DNA of 64,000 bases from Candidatus Pelagisphaera phototrophica. GTDB taxonomy: Bacteria; Verrucomicrobiota; Verrucomicrobiia; Opitutales; Opitutaceae. A program made the translations under genes and the position numbers. Below, piece by piece: positions 35,175 to 46,696 of this stretch. The stretch is from contig NZ_CP076039.1 in NCBI RefSeq assembly GCF_014529625.1, positions 62,001-126,000 on the forward strand, written 5' to 3'. How positions within the stretch are numbered: the first letter of the stretch is position 1; the number at the start of each line of letters is the position of its first letter. Below the pieces are notes generated by a model, which was not told where the DNA came from, did no database searches, and saw only the letters and a program-made list of their open reading frames with translations.

Positions 35175-35626
35175 CTAGCTCCGGAGCCTATAAGCCGGAT
35201 TCTGTACGCTGCCGAAGCAGGGCCACGTTCATTTATCTGTCCCGCACGAATGCGGAACCCTTTCGAAAAAGGCGCGACATACCCGGGGCATAAAAAACGG
35301 GCCGCTCTGCCCCCTATTTTATCTTGCGTCGGATTGGGCTTGCCCTGCCCGCCCGATTGCTCGGAGCGGCGGTGGGCTCTTACCCCACCATTTCAACCTT
35401 ACCTTCCTTCACCAAACAGATCTCCCGAAAGAGACCTGCCCGCCGAAGCCTTGGCGAAGGTGGGCGGTGTATTTTCTGTGGCGCTATCCATCGACTCGCC
35501 TTGAAGCGAGCCTTCCCCGCTTTCACGAGGAATCCTGCCCTGTGACGTCCGGACTTTCCTCTCCACTGCCTGCGCTGAACGAATTCATTAAAGAACGGCG
35601 GAGCGAACGTGTGGCTCCGAAGCTAG
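35175..35626 (-). ncRNA. rnpB: RNase P RNA (class A)
   Basis: The minus strand shows the universal RNase P signatures: GAGGAAAGTCCGGAC near the 5' end, CACAGGGCAGGATTCC, AGGTAAGGTTGAAATGGTGG, GGTAAGAGCCCACC, and ACAGAATCCGGCTTAT near the 3' end. The ends are placed by the P1 helix: 35613-35626 pairs with 35175-35188 over 14 bp with one G-T pair. Length is about 452 nt. The 5' end overlaps the stop codon of the zinc-ribbon gene by 4 nt, so it may be cotranscribed and processed. An extra hairpin lies before P12 (see the repeat entry). Confidence 0.95.
35438..35465. repeat. Palindromic element inserted in rnpB
   Basis: A 28-bp palindrome with arms GCCCGCC/GGTGGGC, inner GCC/GGC and a symmetric GAA/GAA internal loop. 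On the plus strand it translates to PARRSLGEGG-like peptides, familiar from spurious frames in related genomes, so it is probably one copy of a dispersed repeat. It sits between the P11 and P12 helices of RNase P RNA. Confidence 0.6.
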
Positions 35627-36330
35627 GCGTCGAAATAAAGGATGCGTCCGCAATTGTCGCAAGTGGTAATTTCGTTACCCTTCATCACCTCAACCTCAAC
35701 CGAAGAAGAAACCCGCATGTGACAACCCTGGCACTTGGCGTCTTTTTGAGCGACGATGATGGGAAATTTCAAGCCTCTAGAGACACGCCGGTATACGGAG
35801 AGCATTGGCTTTTCAATACTTGCTTCAACCTCAGCCAGCGCTTGCCTTGCCGCATCGATCTCGCTCTTTAAATTCGCCTCTTTTTCATCCAATCGGCCTA
35901 AAAACCGCTTTTCCGCTTCAATCTTCTCGCGGCAAACCGCTTCATCTTCCCCTTGCTTCTTACGTGCCTCATCCAGCCCGTACAGGAGTTCGATTTCTTT
36001 TTCCTCAAGATCGGATATCTTTGACTGAGTCAGCTCGATTTCATGAGTCAGAGCCTGGTACTCATCGTTCTTTTTAACAAGCAGTTGCTGGTTTTTGTAC
36101 TTAAGCAACTGTTGTTCAACATCGCCCATCTCCGTTTCGATCATCTTCCCACGGACTTCCAGCTCCTTGACAAGTTGCTTTCCCGCCGCGATCTCAGCTT
36201 CAAGATCTGCTTTCTTTTTCTGTGTCGACGCTTTTTCAACCGGCAAATGGGCCAAATCGCGTTCGATCCGCTGCAAATTCATGTCCCGATCCTGGAGGAT
36301 CAGCAGGCTAGTAGTGCAATCTGTGGCCAT
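35623..36330 (-). CDS. Coiled-coil C4 zinc-ribbon protein (CdsZ-like)
   Basis: 235 residues. The first 180 form a long antiparallel coiled coil rich in Glu, Lys and Leu (ADLEAEIAAGKQLVKELEVR and others). The C-terminus is a zinc ribbon with CQGCHMR and CDNC pairs. This is the architecture of the CT398/CdsZ family, found in Chlamydia and in relatives of the PVC group, with roles proposed in sigma-54 or secretion control. Its TAG stop lies inside the P1 helix of rnpB. Confidence 0.85.
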   Translation of the reverse strand: MATDCTTSLLILQDRDMNLQRIERDLAHLPVEKASTQKKKADLEAEIAAGKQLVKELEVRGKMIETEMGDVEQQLLKYKNQQLLVKKNDEYQALTHEIELTQSKISDLEEKEIELLYGLDEARKKQGEDEAVCREKIEAEKRFLGRLDEKEANLKSEIDAARQALAEVEASIEKPMLSVYRRVSRGLKFPIIVAQKDAKCQGCHMRVSSSVEVEVMKGNEITTCDNCGRILYFDA

Positions 36331-36392
36331 ATATACGGCTAAGATTGGAGGGCTATAATTTCAATCCGTCAAGGCGCATCGATACCAAATTC

Positions 36393-36806
36393 CTAAATGT
36401 AATACATCTCCTGATTTTCACGCACGGCAAGGTCCGCCAAAGTGATCGAACGCACACTCTCTTCAAAACGCTCCTGAATTTCAGCCCACGCCTTCGCAAC
36501 CGCTTCTCCCGAATCCCCCGAAACCCTCGAAGACTCCGAAAACATTTCGCTCTCAATCAAAAAAATCACGTCGGAGATAGAAATTTGGACTGGGGTTCTC
36601 GCGAGCAAATAGCCTCCTTGCTTCCCCCTCCGACTCTCAACGAGTCCTCCGTTACGAAGTTCACTCAATATTTGGGCGAGGTATTTCGCCGGGATTTTTT
36701 CCACATTGGCCAGCTCCTCGATACTGGAAACGCCAGAACCTTCATACCGCTTCGCTAACTGGACCAAGGCGCGGCACGCGTATTCTAGTTTCACGGTCAT
36801 TTTCAT
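36393..36806 (-). CDS. Rrf2-family transcriptional regulator without Fe-S cysteines
   Basis: The ATG at 36806 (137 residues) is preferred over a TTG three bases upstream. The winged helix is typical of Rrf2: KLEYACRALVQLAKR, IPAKYLAQILSELRNGGLVE and SRRGKQGGYLLAR, followed by the long dimerisation helix. IscR/NsrR-type members coordinate an Fe-S cluster with three Cys in the C-terminal half. Here the only Cys is in the N-terminal helix, so an Fe-S cofactor of that type is unlikely. The signal it senses is unknown. It lies 63 bp before the zinc-ribbon gene on the same strand. Confidence 0.88.
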   Translation of the reverse strand: MKMTVKLEYACRALVQLAKRYEGSGVSSIEELANVEKIPAKYLAQILSELRNGGLVESRRGKQGGYLLARTPVQISISDVIFLIESEMFSESSRVSGDSGEAVAKAWAEIQERFEESVRSITLADLAVRENQEMYYI

Positions 36807-36986
36807 CAATTCCGACTATGCTGGAGACCTCTCGACACCCAATCGAGTACAAAAGCAAATAAACCCCTTCAAAGCGGGCTCTTTCGACCCAAAAAACCCA
36901 GTAGGTGGATATACACGAAAAAGGTCCTTGCACGCCTTCATCCAGACGATTCTATTGCGCGTTTTTATCATAGAAAAAGGTTGTGA

Positions 36987-39557
<2,571 letters not shown>

Positions 39558-39593
39558 TACCTTTCAATTTACGTAATCAATAATTAGATACGC

Positions 39594-42026
39594 ATGGACC
39601 CAGCATCCGAACGCATTTCTTCAGCCAGCATCACAGACATCATGTCGACGGCCTACATCGATTATTCGATGTCAGTCATAGTCAGTCGAGCTCTGCCCGA
39701 CGCCCGGGATGGGCTCAAACCTGTTCAGCGACGCATTCTTTACGCAATGTTTCGCGAAGGCCTGCTCCACAACCGGTCATTCGACAAATGTGCCGGCGTT
39801 GTTGGTGAAGTACTAAAGAACTATCACCCTCATGGCGATTCCTCCGTCTATGACACTCTCGTTCGTATGGCTCAAAAGTGGGTTATGCGATATCCCCTGA
39901 TCGATCCCCAAGGCAACTTTGGATCTGTTGATGGCGACTCTGCCGCGGCTTATCGATATACCGAATGTCGGCTAACCAATATTGCAGAGGACCTTCTTCG
40001 GTGCATCGACGAAGACACAGTCAACTTTGTCGCTAACTACAAGGAAAGCACCACTGAACCTGATGTGCTTCCTGCGGGACTACCGAATCTTCTCATGAAC
40101 GGTTCAACGGGGATCGCAGTGGGGATGGCTACCAATATTCCACCCCACAATCTTGACGAGCTTATCGACGGGATCTGCGCTCAGATAGATAATCCAAACA
40201 TCGAAATCGACGAGCTCGCTACATACATCCAAGGTCCGGACTTTCCAACTGGGGGCCAAATCGTTGGCCGCAAAGGCATCGACGAGTACATGCGCACGGG
40301 TCGAGGCATTGTTCGCATTCGCGGCATAATGCGAAAAGAGGAGATGGACAATGATCGCGATCGACTCGTCATCACCAAAATCCCCTACAATGTTAATCGT
40401 GCAGTCCTTGTGACAAAAATCGCAGATCTCGTTTCCTCAAAGGACATTGAGGGGATCAGTGATCTCCGAGACGAATCAGACGAAAACACTCGTATTGTCA
40501 TCGAACTGAAACGGGGCGAATTCCCTGAAGTCATCATGTCAAAGCTGTTCAAGAAAACAGCGCTTGAAAGCAGCTTCGGCGTCAATCTCCTCGCCTTGGA
40601 CAATCATCGTCCCAAGCAGATGAACATCAAGGAACTGATCAATTGCTACATTGATCATCGCCGCGATGTCATCTACCGCCGTACCGCATTTCGACTCAAA
40701 AAAGCGGAAGACAGGGCCCATATCCTCGAGGGATACAAAATAGCTCTCGATAACCTAGACGACTTCATAAAGATCATTCGGTCTTCCGTAAATCGCGATG
40801 AAGCGAAAGAGAGGCTGCAAGGGAAGTATCCTCTTTCCGATCGACAGGTTGCTGCGATTCTCGACCTTCGACTCTACCAGCTCACCGGTATGGAGCGAGG
40901 CAAGATCGAAGAGGAGTACGCAGAGCTCATCAAGCTGATAGAAGAGCTGCGAAGCATTCTGGAAAGCGAACAGAAGTTGCTCGAAATCATCAAAACCGAA
41001 CTGCTTGAACAGAAGGAGAAGTACGGGTCCCCTCGGCGCTGTGAAATCGTTCCCTACGAAGGCGACATTTCAAAAGCGGACATGACCCCTCGCGAAGGCT
41101 GCTTCATCACCGTTTCCCACAAAGGATTCATCAAACGTACTAGCGATAGTGAATACCGCACCCAGAAGCGAGGCGGGAAAGGCGTTCAAGGCGGTAATAC
41201 TTATGACGAGGATTTCATCGAGCACATATTCACCGCTAATACGCATGACTACATTTTCTTCGTCATGAACAATGGTCGCGTGTACGTGGAAAAGGTATAC
41301 GAGATTCCCGAAGGCGCCCGAACCTCCAAAGGTCGCTCCATCGCACGAGTTTTCCAATTGCAAGAGGGGGAAAAAATCGCCGCTATGATTTGCCTTAAGG
41401 AAATAGTGGATACGCATCACTTGGTAATGTGTACCAAGAATGGGGTCGTTAAAAAAACTAATCTGATCGACTACAAAAATTTCCGCCGCGGAGGGATCAT
41501 CGGAATCAATATTGATGAAGGGGATGACCTTATCTCGGCCAAGCTAACAAGTGGTGAGGACGATCTAGTCATCATAACCCTGAAAGGCCAAGCAATCCGA
41601 TTTCCGGAGACCGACTTGCGCGACCAAGGCCGCGCCACTCGCGGGGTCCGTGGAATACGCTTGAAAGAGGGCGACGAAGCCAAAGCGATGGAGGTCGTCA
41701 ACAACGAAAGGACTCTCCTCATCTGCGGCCTAAGTGGACAGGGGAAGCGGACGAAGTTCGAAGAGTATCCGACTCAAAAGCGCGGAGGGAGTGGAGTTAT
41801 TGCAGCCCGAACTTCAGGCGTTTCCGGAGCGTTGACGGTGTTTGAGTCGGACGAAATGATGATGCTAACGAAAAATGGTCAGGCTGTCAGGACGAAGGTG
41901 TCTGGAATCAGCGTGATTGGCCGAGCGACCAAGGGCGTCCGTTGCATCAATTTAAACAAAGGAGACCTCCTTCTCGGAGTTGCGCGGATCGTCGAAGTTG
42001 AAGACGATGATGGGGAAAGCCTCTAG
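39594..42026 (+). CDS. gyrA: DNA gyrase subunit A
   Basis: 810 residues. The winged-helix breakage region includes SVIVSRALPDARDGLKPVQR and the active-site Tyr in AAYRYTECRL. The C-terminal beta-pinwheel contains the GyrA-box QKRGGKGVQGG (about residue 525), which identifies gyrase and not topoisomerase IV. The quinolone-resistance region (HPHGDSSVYDTLVRMAQ) has Ser and Asp at the usual positions, the sensitive-type residues. It is coupled to gyrB by a 36-bp gap with no Shine-Dalgarno sequence. Confidence 0.98.
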   Translation: MDPASERISSASITDIMSTAYIDYSMSVIVSRALPDARDGLKPVQRRILYAMFREGLLHNRSFDKCAGVVGEVLKNYHPHGDSSVYDTLVRMAQKWVMRYPLIDPQGNFGSVDGDSAAAYRYTECRLTNIAEDLLRCIDEDTVNFVANYKESTTEPDVLPAGLPNLLMNGSTGIAVGMATNIPPHNLDELIDGICAQIDNPNIEIDELATYIQGPDFPTGGQIVGRKGIDEYMRTGRGIVRIRGIMRKEEMDNDRDRLVITKIPYNVNRAVLVTKIADLVSSKDIEGISDLRDESDENTRIVIELKRGEFPEVIMSKLFKKTALESSFGVNLLALDNHRPKQMNIKELINCYIDHRRDVIYRRTAFRLKKAEDRAHILEGYKIALDNLDDFIKIIRSSVNRDEAKERLQGKYPLSDRQVAAILDLRLYQLTGMERGKIEEEYAELIKLIEELRSILESEQKLLEIIKTELLEQKEKYGSPRRCEIVPYEGDISKADMTPREGCFITVSHKGFIKRTSDSEYRTQKRGGKGVQGGNTYDEDFIEHIFTANTHDYIFFVMNNGRVYVEKVYEIPEGARTSKGRSIARVFQLQEGEKIAAMICLKEIVDTHHLVMCTKNGVVKKTNLIDYKNFRRGGIIGINIDEGDDLISAKLTSGEDDLVIITLKGQAIRFPETDLRDQGRATRGVRGIRLKEGDEAKAMEVVNNERTLLICGLSGQGKRTKFEEYPTQKRGGSGVIAARTSGVSGALTVFESDEMMMLTKNGQAVRTKVSGISVIGRATKGVRCINLNKGDLLLGVARIVEVEDDDGESL

Positions 42027-42379
42027 AAATCGATCCCACGCGGAATCTTGCCAATCTCGTCAAAGATAAGATATTTTACATTTCATATGGCCTGATTCAC
42101 CAAAATCGCCTAACGGAAACCCCTAGTTAAGCGTGTTTTAGCCGTTTTTTCTTGCTCAATCTGGAGCAGTTTGAACTGTTTAACAGAACTTCCATGCGTC
42201 TTGTAGCCTCAGTTCCTGCACGTTTTGAGCCAGGCGTAATCTAACGACAAAAAATTTAAAACCCCTCTTTTCTGTAAGGAAACGTTTTTCTTCACAGGGA
42301 TTCTGTGTCTCTGGTTCTTAACAGTCCCGCGGAATCTGTTGTTCACAGAAAAATTTATAACTAACTCATAACTACTACA
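42027..42379. other. Intergenic region upstream of the porin
   Basis: 353 bp after gyrA and before the porin. AT-rich close to the porin start, with a short inverted repeat (CACAG/CTGTG near 42294-42308) and repeated TTCACAG words. I see no gene or strong terminator. The porin promoter must lie here but cannot be placed with confidence. Confidence 0.5.
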
Positions 42380-43324
42380 ATGAACAAACTACTAAAAACT
42401 ACGCTCGCAGGTCTACTGCTAGCAACTCCTGTTATACACGCGCAGATCGAACTGAGTGATAACCTGTCAGTCACTGGTTTCTTGGACATGTCCGCAGTGG
42501 ACGTGAACAGTGAAACTGGAGAAGACAGCTCATCGTTCAATCTCGACCAAGCAGAGATCGACTTCCTGATCGATTTCGACGAAATCACCGCTCAGATCGA
42601 CCTGAATTATCTCGGTAACAACAGCACCGAGGAATTCGATCTAGAACAAGCGTTCATAACCTACAACCTTGGAGACGGAGCCAATATCGAAGCGGGTAAG
42701 TTCAACAGCTATCATGGCTGGGAAACAGTGGAGCCCACTGGGCTATACCAGTACTCATACGCCTACGATCTAGCTCCGAACAGTATTCCCTTGTTCCATA
42801 ACGGAGTGCGTTTCAACTACGGAGACGATTTTGTGAATTTAGGTCTTTCAGTCGTTGACTCCGTCTACGGACCTGATGGTTCAATCGGAGATAGCGAATA
42901 CGGAGCGGAAGCAAAGATCGTTATTTTTCCAGCTGATGGCCTTACCGTCTACTTGGGATTCGCCAAGGACAAGGGCGCAGATGCAATTGAAGATAAGGAC
43001 CTTATCAATTTTTGGACTTCCTACGAAATCGGTAACATGACCTACGCTCTGGAGTTCAACGACTACGACATGGGTGCCAATATAACCGGAAGCCAATGGC
43101 TATTGATGGCGAACATGGGAATCACCGACAATTTCGGGATCACCGCTCGTGTGAGTGAAGACCAGCAAGACTGGGCTGGCGGGGACACCGCTACCAAATT
43201 CACGGTCAGCCCCGGCTGGTCTGTGAATGACAATCTTGGAATGCTCGTTGAGTTGAGCCAAACCGACCTCGGAACTGAAGGTACCAACACAACCATTGCA
43301 TTTGAAACGATCTTCACTTTCTAG
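42380..43324 (+). CDS. Outer-membrane beta-barrel porin
   Basis: 314 residues with a signal peptide (about 1-22, cleavage near VIHAQIEL). The mature part alternates short hydrophobic beta-strands with Asp/Gly/Asn loops (INFWTSYEIGNMTYALEFND is typical) and ends in Phe (ETIFTF), the usual C-terminal barrel signal. It fits the OmpL/bbp2-type porins. It would allow small solutes through the outer membrane. It has its own terminator and a long AT-rich leader. Confidence 0.85.
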   Translation: MNKLLKTTLAGLLLATPVIHAQIELSDNLSVTGFLDMSAVDVNSETGEDSSSFNLDQAEIDFLIDFDEITAQIDLNYLGNNSTEEFDLEQAFITYNLGDGANIEAGKFNSYHGWETVEPTGLYQYSYAYDLAPNSIPLFHNGVRFNYGDDFVNLGLSVVDSVYGPDGSIGDSEYGAEAKIVIFPADGLTVYLGFAKDKGADAIEDKDLINFWTSYEIGNMTYALEFNDYDMGANITGSQWLLMANMGITDNFGITARVSEDQQDWAGGDTATKFTVSPGWSVNDNLGMLVELSQTDLGTEGTNTTIAFETIFTF

Positions 43325-43369
43325 TTCAATCGTTTTAGAGGTGAATTGAAGACAAAAGAATTTACAATG

Positions 43370-43396
43370 CCCCTTCGCCTCGCGAAGGGGCTTTTT
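43370..43396 (+). terminator. Intrinsic terminator of the porin gene
   Basis: A perfect 9-bp stem GCCCCTTCG/CGAAGGGGC with a 4-nt loop, followed by five T. It lies about 46 bp after the porin stop codon. Confidence 0.92.
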
Positions 43397-43427
43397 CGTG
43401 TCCTGGATTTCTGATCTCTCTCCAACC

Positions 43428-43622
43428 ATGGCCCCTACTAAATGTCACGCCTCGCATTTTTGTGCCAATAGCCAAGCAGTGCCCATAATTGATTCCAATC
43501 TCGCCAAAGGTACTATCAAAATCGTAAGCGAGAATTCAGTCGAAACAAAAGCGGCCCTCGGCCTGATTCGCGACCAATTCTATCGAGCAATCACCCTACC
43601 GATTGCCGATCTTCGGAAGTAA
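43428..43622 (+). CDS. Hypothetical small protein with a Cys/His motif
   Basis: 64 residues from the ATG at 43428. A CHASHFC motif near the N-terminus could bind a metal. The rest is mixed, with no recognised family. Codon use resembles the neighbouring genes, and it is convergent with the DEAD-box gene with only 11 bp between stops. It begins just 32 bp past the porin terminator, so how it would be transcribed is unclear. It may be spurious. Confidence 0.35.
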   Translation: MAPTKCHASHFCANSQAVPIIDSNLAKGTIKIVSENSVETKAALGLIRDQFYRAITLPIADLRK

Positions 43623-43633
43623 AGTTGGGTGGA

Positions 43634-44851
43634 CTACCGTGAAAGGCGGCCGTAAGCCCTACTCTTCGCTTTGCGAGACGCGTTCTTCTCTTCCTCCTCA
43701 AACAAACGCGAATACATGTAATTGAAGCCCTCAATTTTCTTTCGCGCTATTTTTTTCCCCACATAATGCTCGATCGCACCGGCGTTTTTCAATTCGTCCT
43801 CAGTCAATAGCGTGAAGGCATCCCCTTCCTTTTCTGCACGGCCAGTTCGACCAATTCGGTGAACATAATCCTCGGCGTTTAAGGGCACATCGTAATTGAT
43901 GACATGTGTCACCCCCGCGATATCTAGACCGCGGGCAGCGATATCAGTTGCCACCAAGACTTCGAACTTACCCGACTTAAACCCCTTTAATGCCGCTGTG
44001 CGCTCACCCTGCGCCCGGTCCGAATGCAGCACCCCAACTGAGTGTTTCAGCCGCTCTAAACGCCTTGAAATTAGGTCAGCGTTCAGTTTCGTTCGGGTGA
44101 AAATCAACACGCTCTCAAATTGCGTCTGCTCTAGCAGCTTGATCAACAAATCGTACTTTTGCTGCTCCACGACGGGGTAGAACGCGTGGGTCACCGTTTC
44201 CGCAGCCGAACGGTTTCGTCCAATCTCGATCACTTCCGGATCGTTCAGAACCCATTTCATCATCGATTGAATCGCCGCTGGAATGGTCGCAGAGAAAAAC
44301 AGGGTTTGCCTTTCCTTCGGGCACATCTTGATGAGGCGGCTCACATCCGGTAGAAAACCCATGTCCAGCATTCGGTCGACCTCGTCTAAAATCAGCACCT
44401 GAACATTTTTCAACGAAATATTCCCTTGACCTATGTGGTCTAACAATCGCCCTGGCGTAGCGACGAGAATATCCACTCCTTTCTCGAGCATCTCCTTCTG
44501 ACGCCCGTACTTTACGCCTCCATAAACTACTCCCACTCTAGTCTTTGAGTGTTTAGAATAGCTTTCCAATGCGTCTACCACCTGCTGAGCCAGCTCTCGA
44601 GTCGGCTCGAGTACTAAACATTGGATGCGTTTACCCGGCTCAAGCAGATCGAGTGTTGGCAGTCCAAATGCAGCTGTTTTTCCCGTTCCTGTCTGTGCAG
44701 ATGCGATAATGTCTTTCCCCTGAAGGATCAAGGGGATCGCTTTCGCTTGTACGGGTGTTGGTTTCTCGAACCCGAGTTCACCAATTGATTGTAATAGAGA
44801 ATCTGAAAGGCCTAGACCGTTAAAGGGCATTTTGGGTATATGATTACCCAA
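43634..44851 (-). CDS. DEAD-box RNA helicase (RhlE-like)
   Basis: 405 residues with all core motifs: the Q-motif region GLGLSDSLLQSIGELGFEKP, Walker A AQTGTGKTAAFG, PTRELAQQV, Walker B DEVDRMLD, SAT, and the C-terminal HRIGRTGRAEKEGDAF. It unwinds RNA duplexes; a cold or ribosome-assembly role is usual for this group. The C-terminal tail is basic and short. Single gene, divergent from sufS. Confidence 0.95.
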   Translation of the reverse strand: MGNHIPKMPFNGLGLSDSLLQSIGELGFEKPTPVQAKAIPLILQGKDIIASAQTGTGKTAAFGLPTLDLLEPGKRIQCLVLEPTRELAQQVVDALESYSKHSKTRVGVVYGGVKYGRQKEMLEKGVDILVATPGRLLDHIGQGNISLKNVQVLILDEVDRMLDMGFLPDVSRLIKMCPKERQTLFFSATIPAAIQSMMKWVLNDPEVIEIGRNRSAAETVTHAFYPVVEQQKYDLLIKLLEQTQFESVLIFTRTKLNADLISRRLERLKHSVGVLHSDRAQGERTAALKGFKSGKFEVLVATDIAARGLDIAGVTHVINYDVPLNAEDYVHRIGRTGRAEKEGDAFTLLTEDELKNAGAIEHYVGKKIARKKIEGFNYMYSRLFEEEEKNASRKAKSRAYGRLSR

Positions 44852-45006
44852 TTCCTTCTAAGCAAGCCCTCCCTTCGACAAACTGCTGTCTGCTTTCAAA
44901 AAACTCTAACTTGTTCAGAGCCTCTCTCAATCCTGGATGACACCAAATTAATTCGACACAGACCTCGCGCTCGTCTTGTCCTTGTAGACATATTTGACGC
45001 CATCCG

Positions 45007-46254
45007 ATGATCGACCGACCCACACCACCGCCAATTCCTGAAGCCCTGAAAAGAGCTCGCGAGGATTTCCCTATCTTGAAGAGAGAAGTCAGCGGGAAGC
45101 CACTTATCTACTTAGACAACGCCGCCTCAACCCAGAAGCCGCAATCAGTGATCGATGCCATCACGCAATACTACGCCTACGAAAACTCGAATATCCATCG
45201 GGGCGTCCACTTACTAAGTACCGAGGCCACCGCAGCCTACGAAAACGCTCGAACCAAACTCGCGGCCTATCTTAACGCTAATGATGAATCGGAAATCGTT
45301 TTTACTCGAGGGGCTACTGAATCGATAAATCTCGTCGCTCACTCTTTTCTGGCGCCTCTTGTTTCAGCGGGCGACGAAATCCTGATTTCCCACATGGAGC
45401 ATCACGCCAACATAGTTCCCTGGCAGCTCCTTTGCGAACGAACAGGGGCGGTCCTCAAAGTAGCACCGATTTTTGATAACGGTGATCTGGACACGGATTC
45501 CTATATTTCCCTTATGGGACCTCGGACCAAACTGGCAGCGATTGTCCATGTTTCCAATTCGATCGGGACTGTAAATCCAATAGAGAGAATTATCGAGGCC
45601 GCCAAGGACAGGAGCATTCCCACACTAATAGACTCAGCCCAGTCAATTCAGCACATGAAGCTGGACGTCCAGGTGCTCGACTGCGATTTTCTTGTTTTTT
45701 CTGGGCACAAGATGTTCATGCCAACGGGCATTGGCGGCTTATACGGAAAACGCGCCAAACTCGATAGCATGCGGCCGTATCAAGGCGGTGGAGACATGAT
45801 TGCGCACGTTTCTTTCGATGGAACCACCTTTAAAGCACCACCATACAGGTTCGAAGCGGGAACCCCTCACATTGCAGGAGGCATTGGTATCGCGGCTGGC
45901 ATTGACTACATCGAATCAATAGGGAGAGATCTGATCCACGACTACGAGACTCAGCTTATTGACTACGCTGCCAACCGTTTGAAATCTACTGCCGGGGTAA
46001 GGCTAATCGGCGAGCCATCAAATCGTGCTGGAGCTATATCATTTGTCATGAATGCCGCCCATGCCCATGATATTGGAACCATCCTCGATACTGAGGGAAT
46101 TGCCGTGCGGTCCGGTCATCATTGCTGTGAGCCATTGATGAAGCGTTTTGGTATTTCAGCGACGGCCCGTGCATCTATCGCTCTTTACAATAATCACGAA
46201 GATATCGACGCTCTCGTTGAATCACTCGGCAAAGTCCATCAGCTATTCGGGTAG
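45007..46254 (+). CDS. sufS: Cysteine desulfurase SufS
   Basis: 415 residues of the class-V aminotransferase fold. The PLP Lys is in FSGHKMFMPTGIGGLYG (about residue 237), and the catalytic Cys is in VRSGHHCCEPLM (about residues 371-372), as in SufS-type (group II) enzymes. It releases sulfur from cysteine for Fe-S cluster assembly. sufU follows after 7 nt. Group II desulfurases paired with SufU transfer sulfur through a zinc site. Confidence 0.95.
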   Translation: MIDRPTPPPIPEALKRAREDFPILKREVSGKPLIYLDNAASTQKPQSVIDAITQYYAYENSNIHRGVHLLSTEATAAYENARTKLAAYLNANDESEIVFTRGATESINLVAHSFLAPLVSAGDEILISHMEHHANIVPWQLLCERTGAVLKVAPIFDNGDLDTDSYISLMGPRTKLAAIVHVSNSIGTVNPIERIIEAAKDRSIPTLIDSAQSIQHMKLDVQVLDCDFLVFSGHKMFMPTGIGGLYGKRAKLDSMRPYQGGGDMIAHVSFDGTTFKAPPYRFEAGTPHIAGGIGIAAGIDYIESIGRDLIHDYETQLIDYAANRLKSTAGVRLIGEPSNRAGAISFVMNAAHAHDIGTILDTEGIAVRSGHHCCEPLMKRFGISATARASIALYNNHEDIDALVESLGKVHQLFG

Positions 46255-46261
46255 CGGCCTG

Positions 46262-46696
46262 ATGAATTCGGAACTGAAAGCTCTCTACCGTGATACGCTT
46301 TTGAAGCACAGTCGCGAACCAAAGAATAAACGTGTCTTGAAGGACGCGGATGCCTACTTTGAACTGAAAAACCCTCTTTGCGGCGACCTCATCACACTTT
46401 ACCTTAAGGTTTCCCAAAGGATGGTTTCTGAGGCTACGTTCGAGGCTCAATGCTGTTCCATCTGCATGGCTTCGGCTTCTATGTTGACCGAGCAGATTAC
46501 TCAATCCGACATCGAGGGAGGAATCGACTTCGCCGACTCGCTAATCGAGTCGCTTTTGCAACCAGGTTTTTCAATCGCTACTCTTGAAAATGAGGACATA
46601 CAGTCGCTGGCGGGAGTGAAATCCTTTCCCAGTCGCATTAGATGTGCGACGCTTCCTTGGGAAGCCTTCAAGGGAGCAGTCTCTCGATTAATATGA
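46262..46696 (+). CDS. sufU: SufU-type sulfur-transfer / Fe-S scaffold protein
   Basis: The ATG at 46262 is chosen (144 residues), because the frame's earlier start would lie inside sufS. The three conserved Cys positions of SufU are present: NPLCGDL, QCCSICMASASML (two Cys more than usual in this segment) and SRIRCATLPWEAF. In Bacillus, SufU is a zinc protein that accepts sulfur from SufS. Its TGA stop overlaps the ATG of the ABC-F gene (ATGA), so the ABC-F gene is translationally coupled to it. Confidence 0.92.
   Translation: MNSELKALYRDTLLKHSREPKNKRVLKDADAYFELKNPLCGDLITLYLKVSQRMVSEATFEAQCCSICMASASMLTEQITQSDIEGGIDFADSLIESLLQPGFSIATLENEDIQSLAGVKSFPSRIRCATLPWEAFKGAVSRLI

Noticed and set aside
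35250..35545. Plus-strand open frames over RNase P RNA
   Set aside because: They come from the structured RNA and its palindrome; the RNA signatures explain the sequence.
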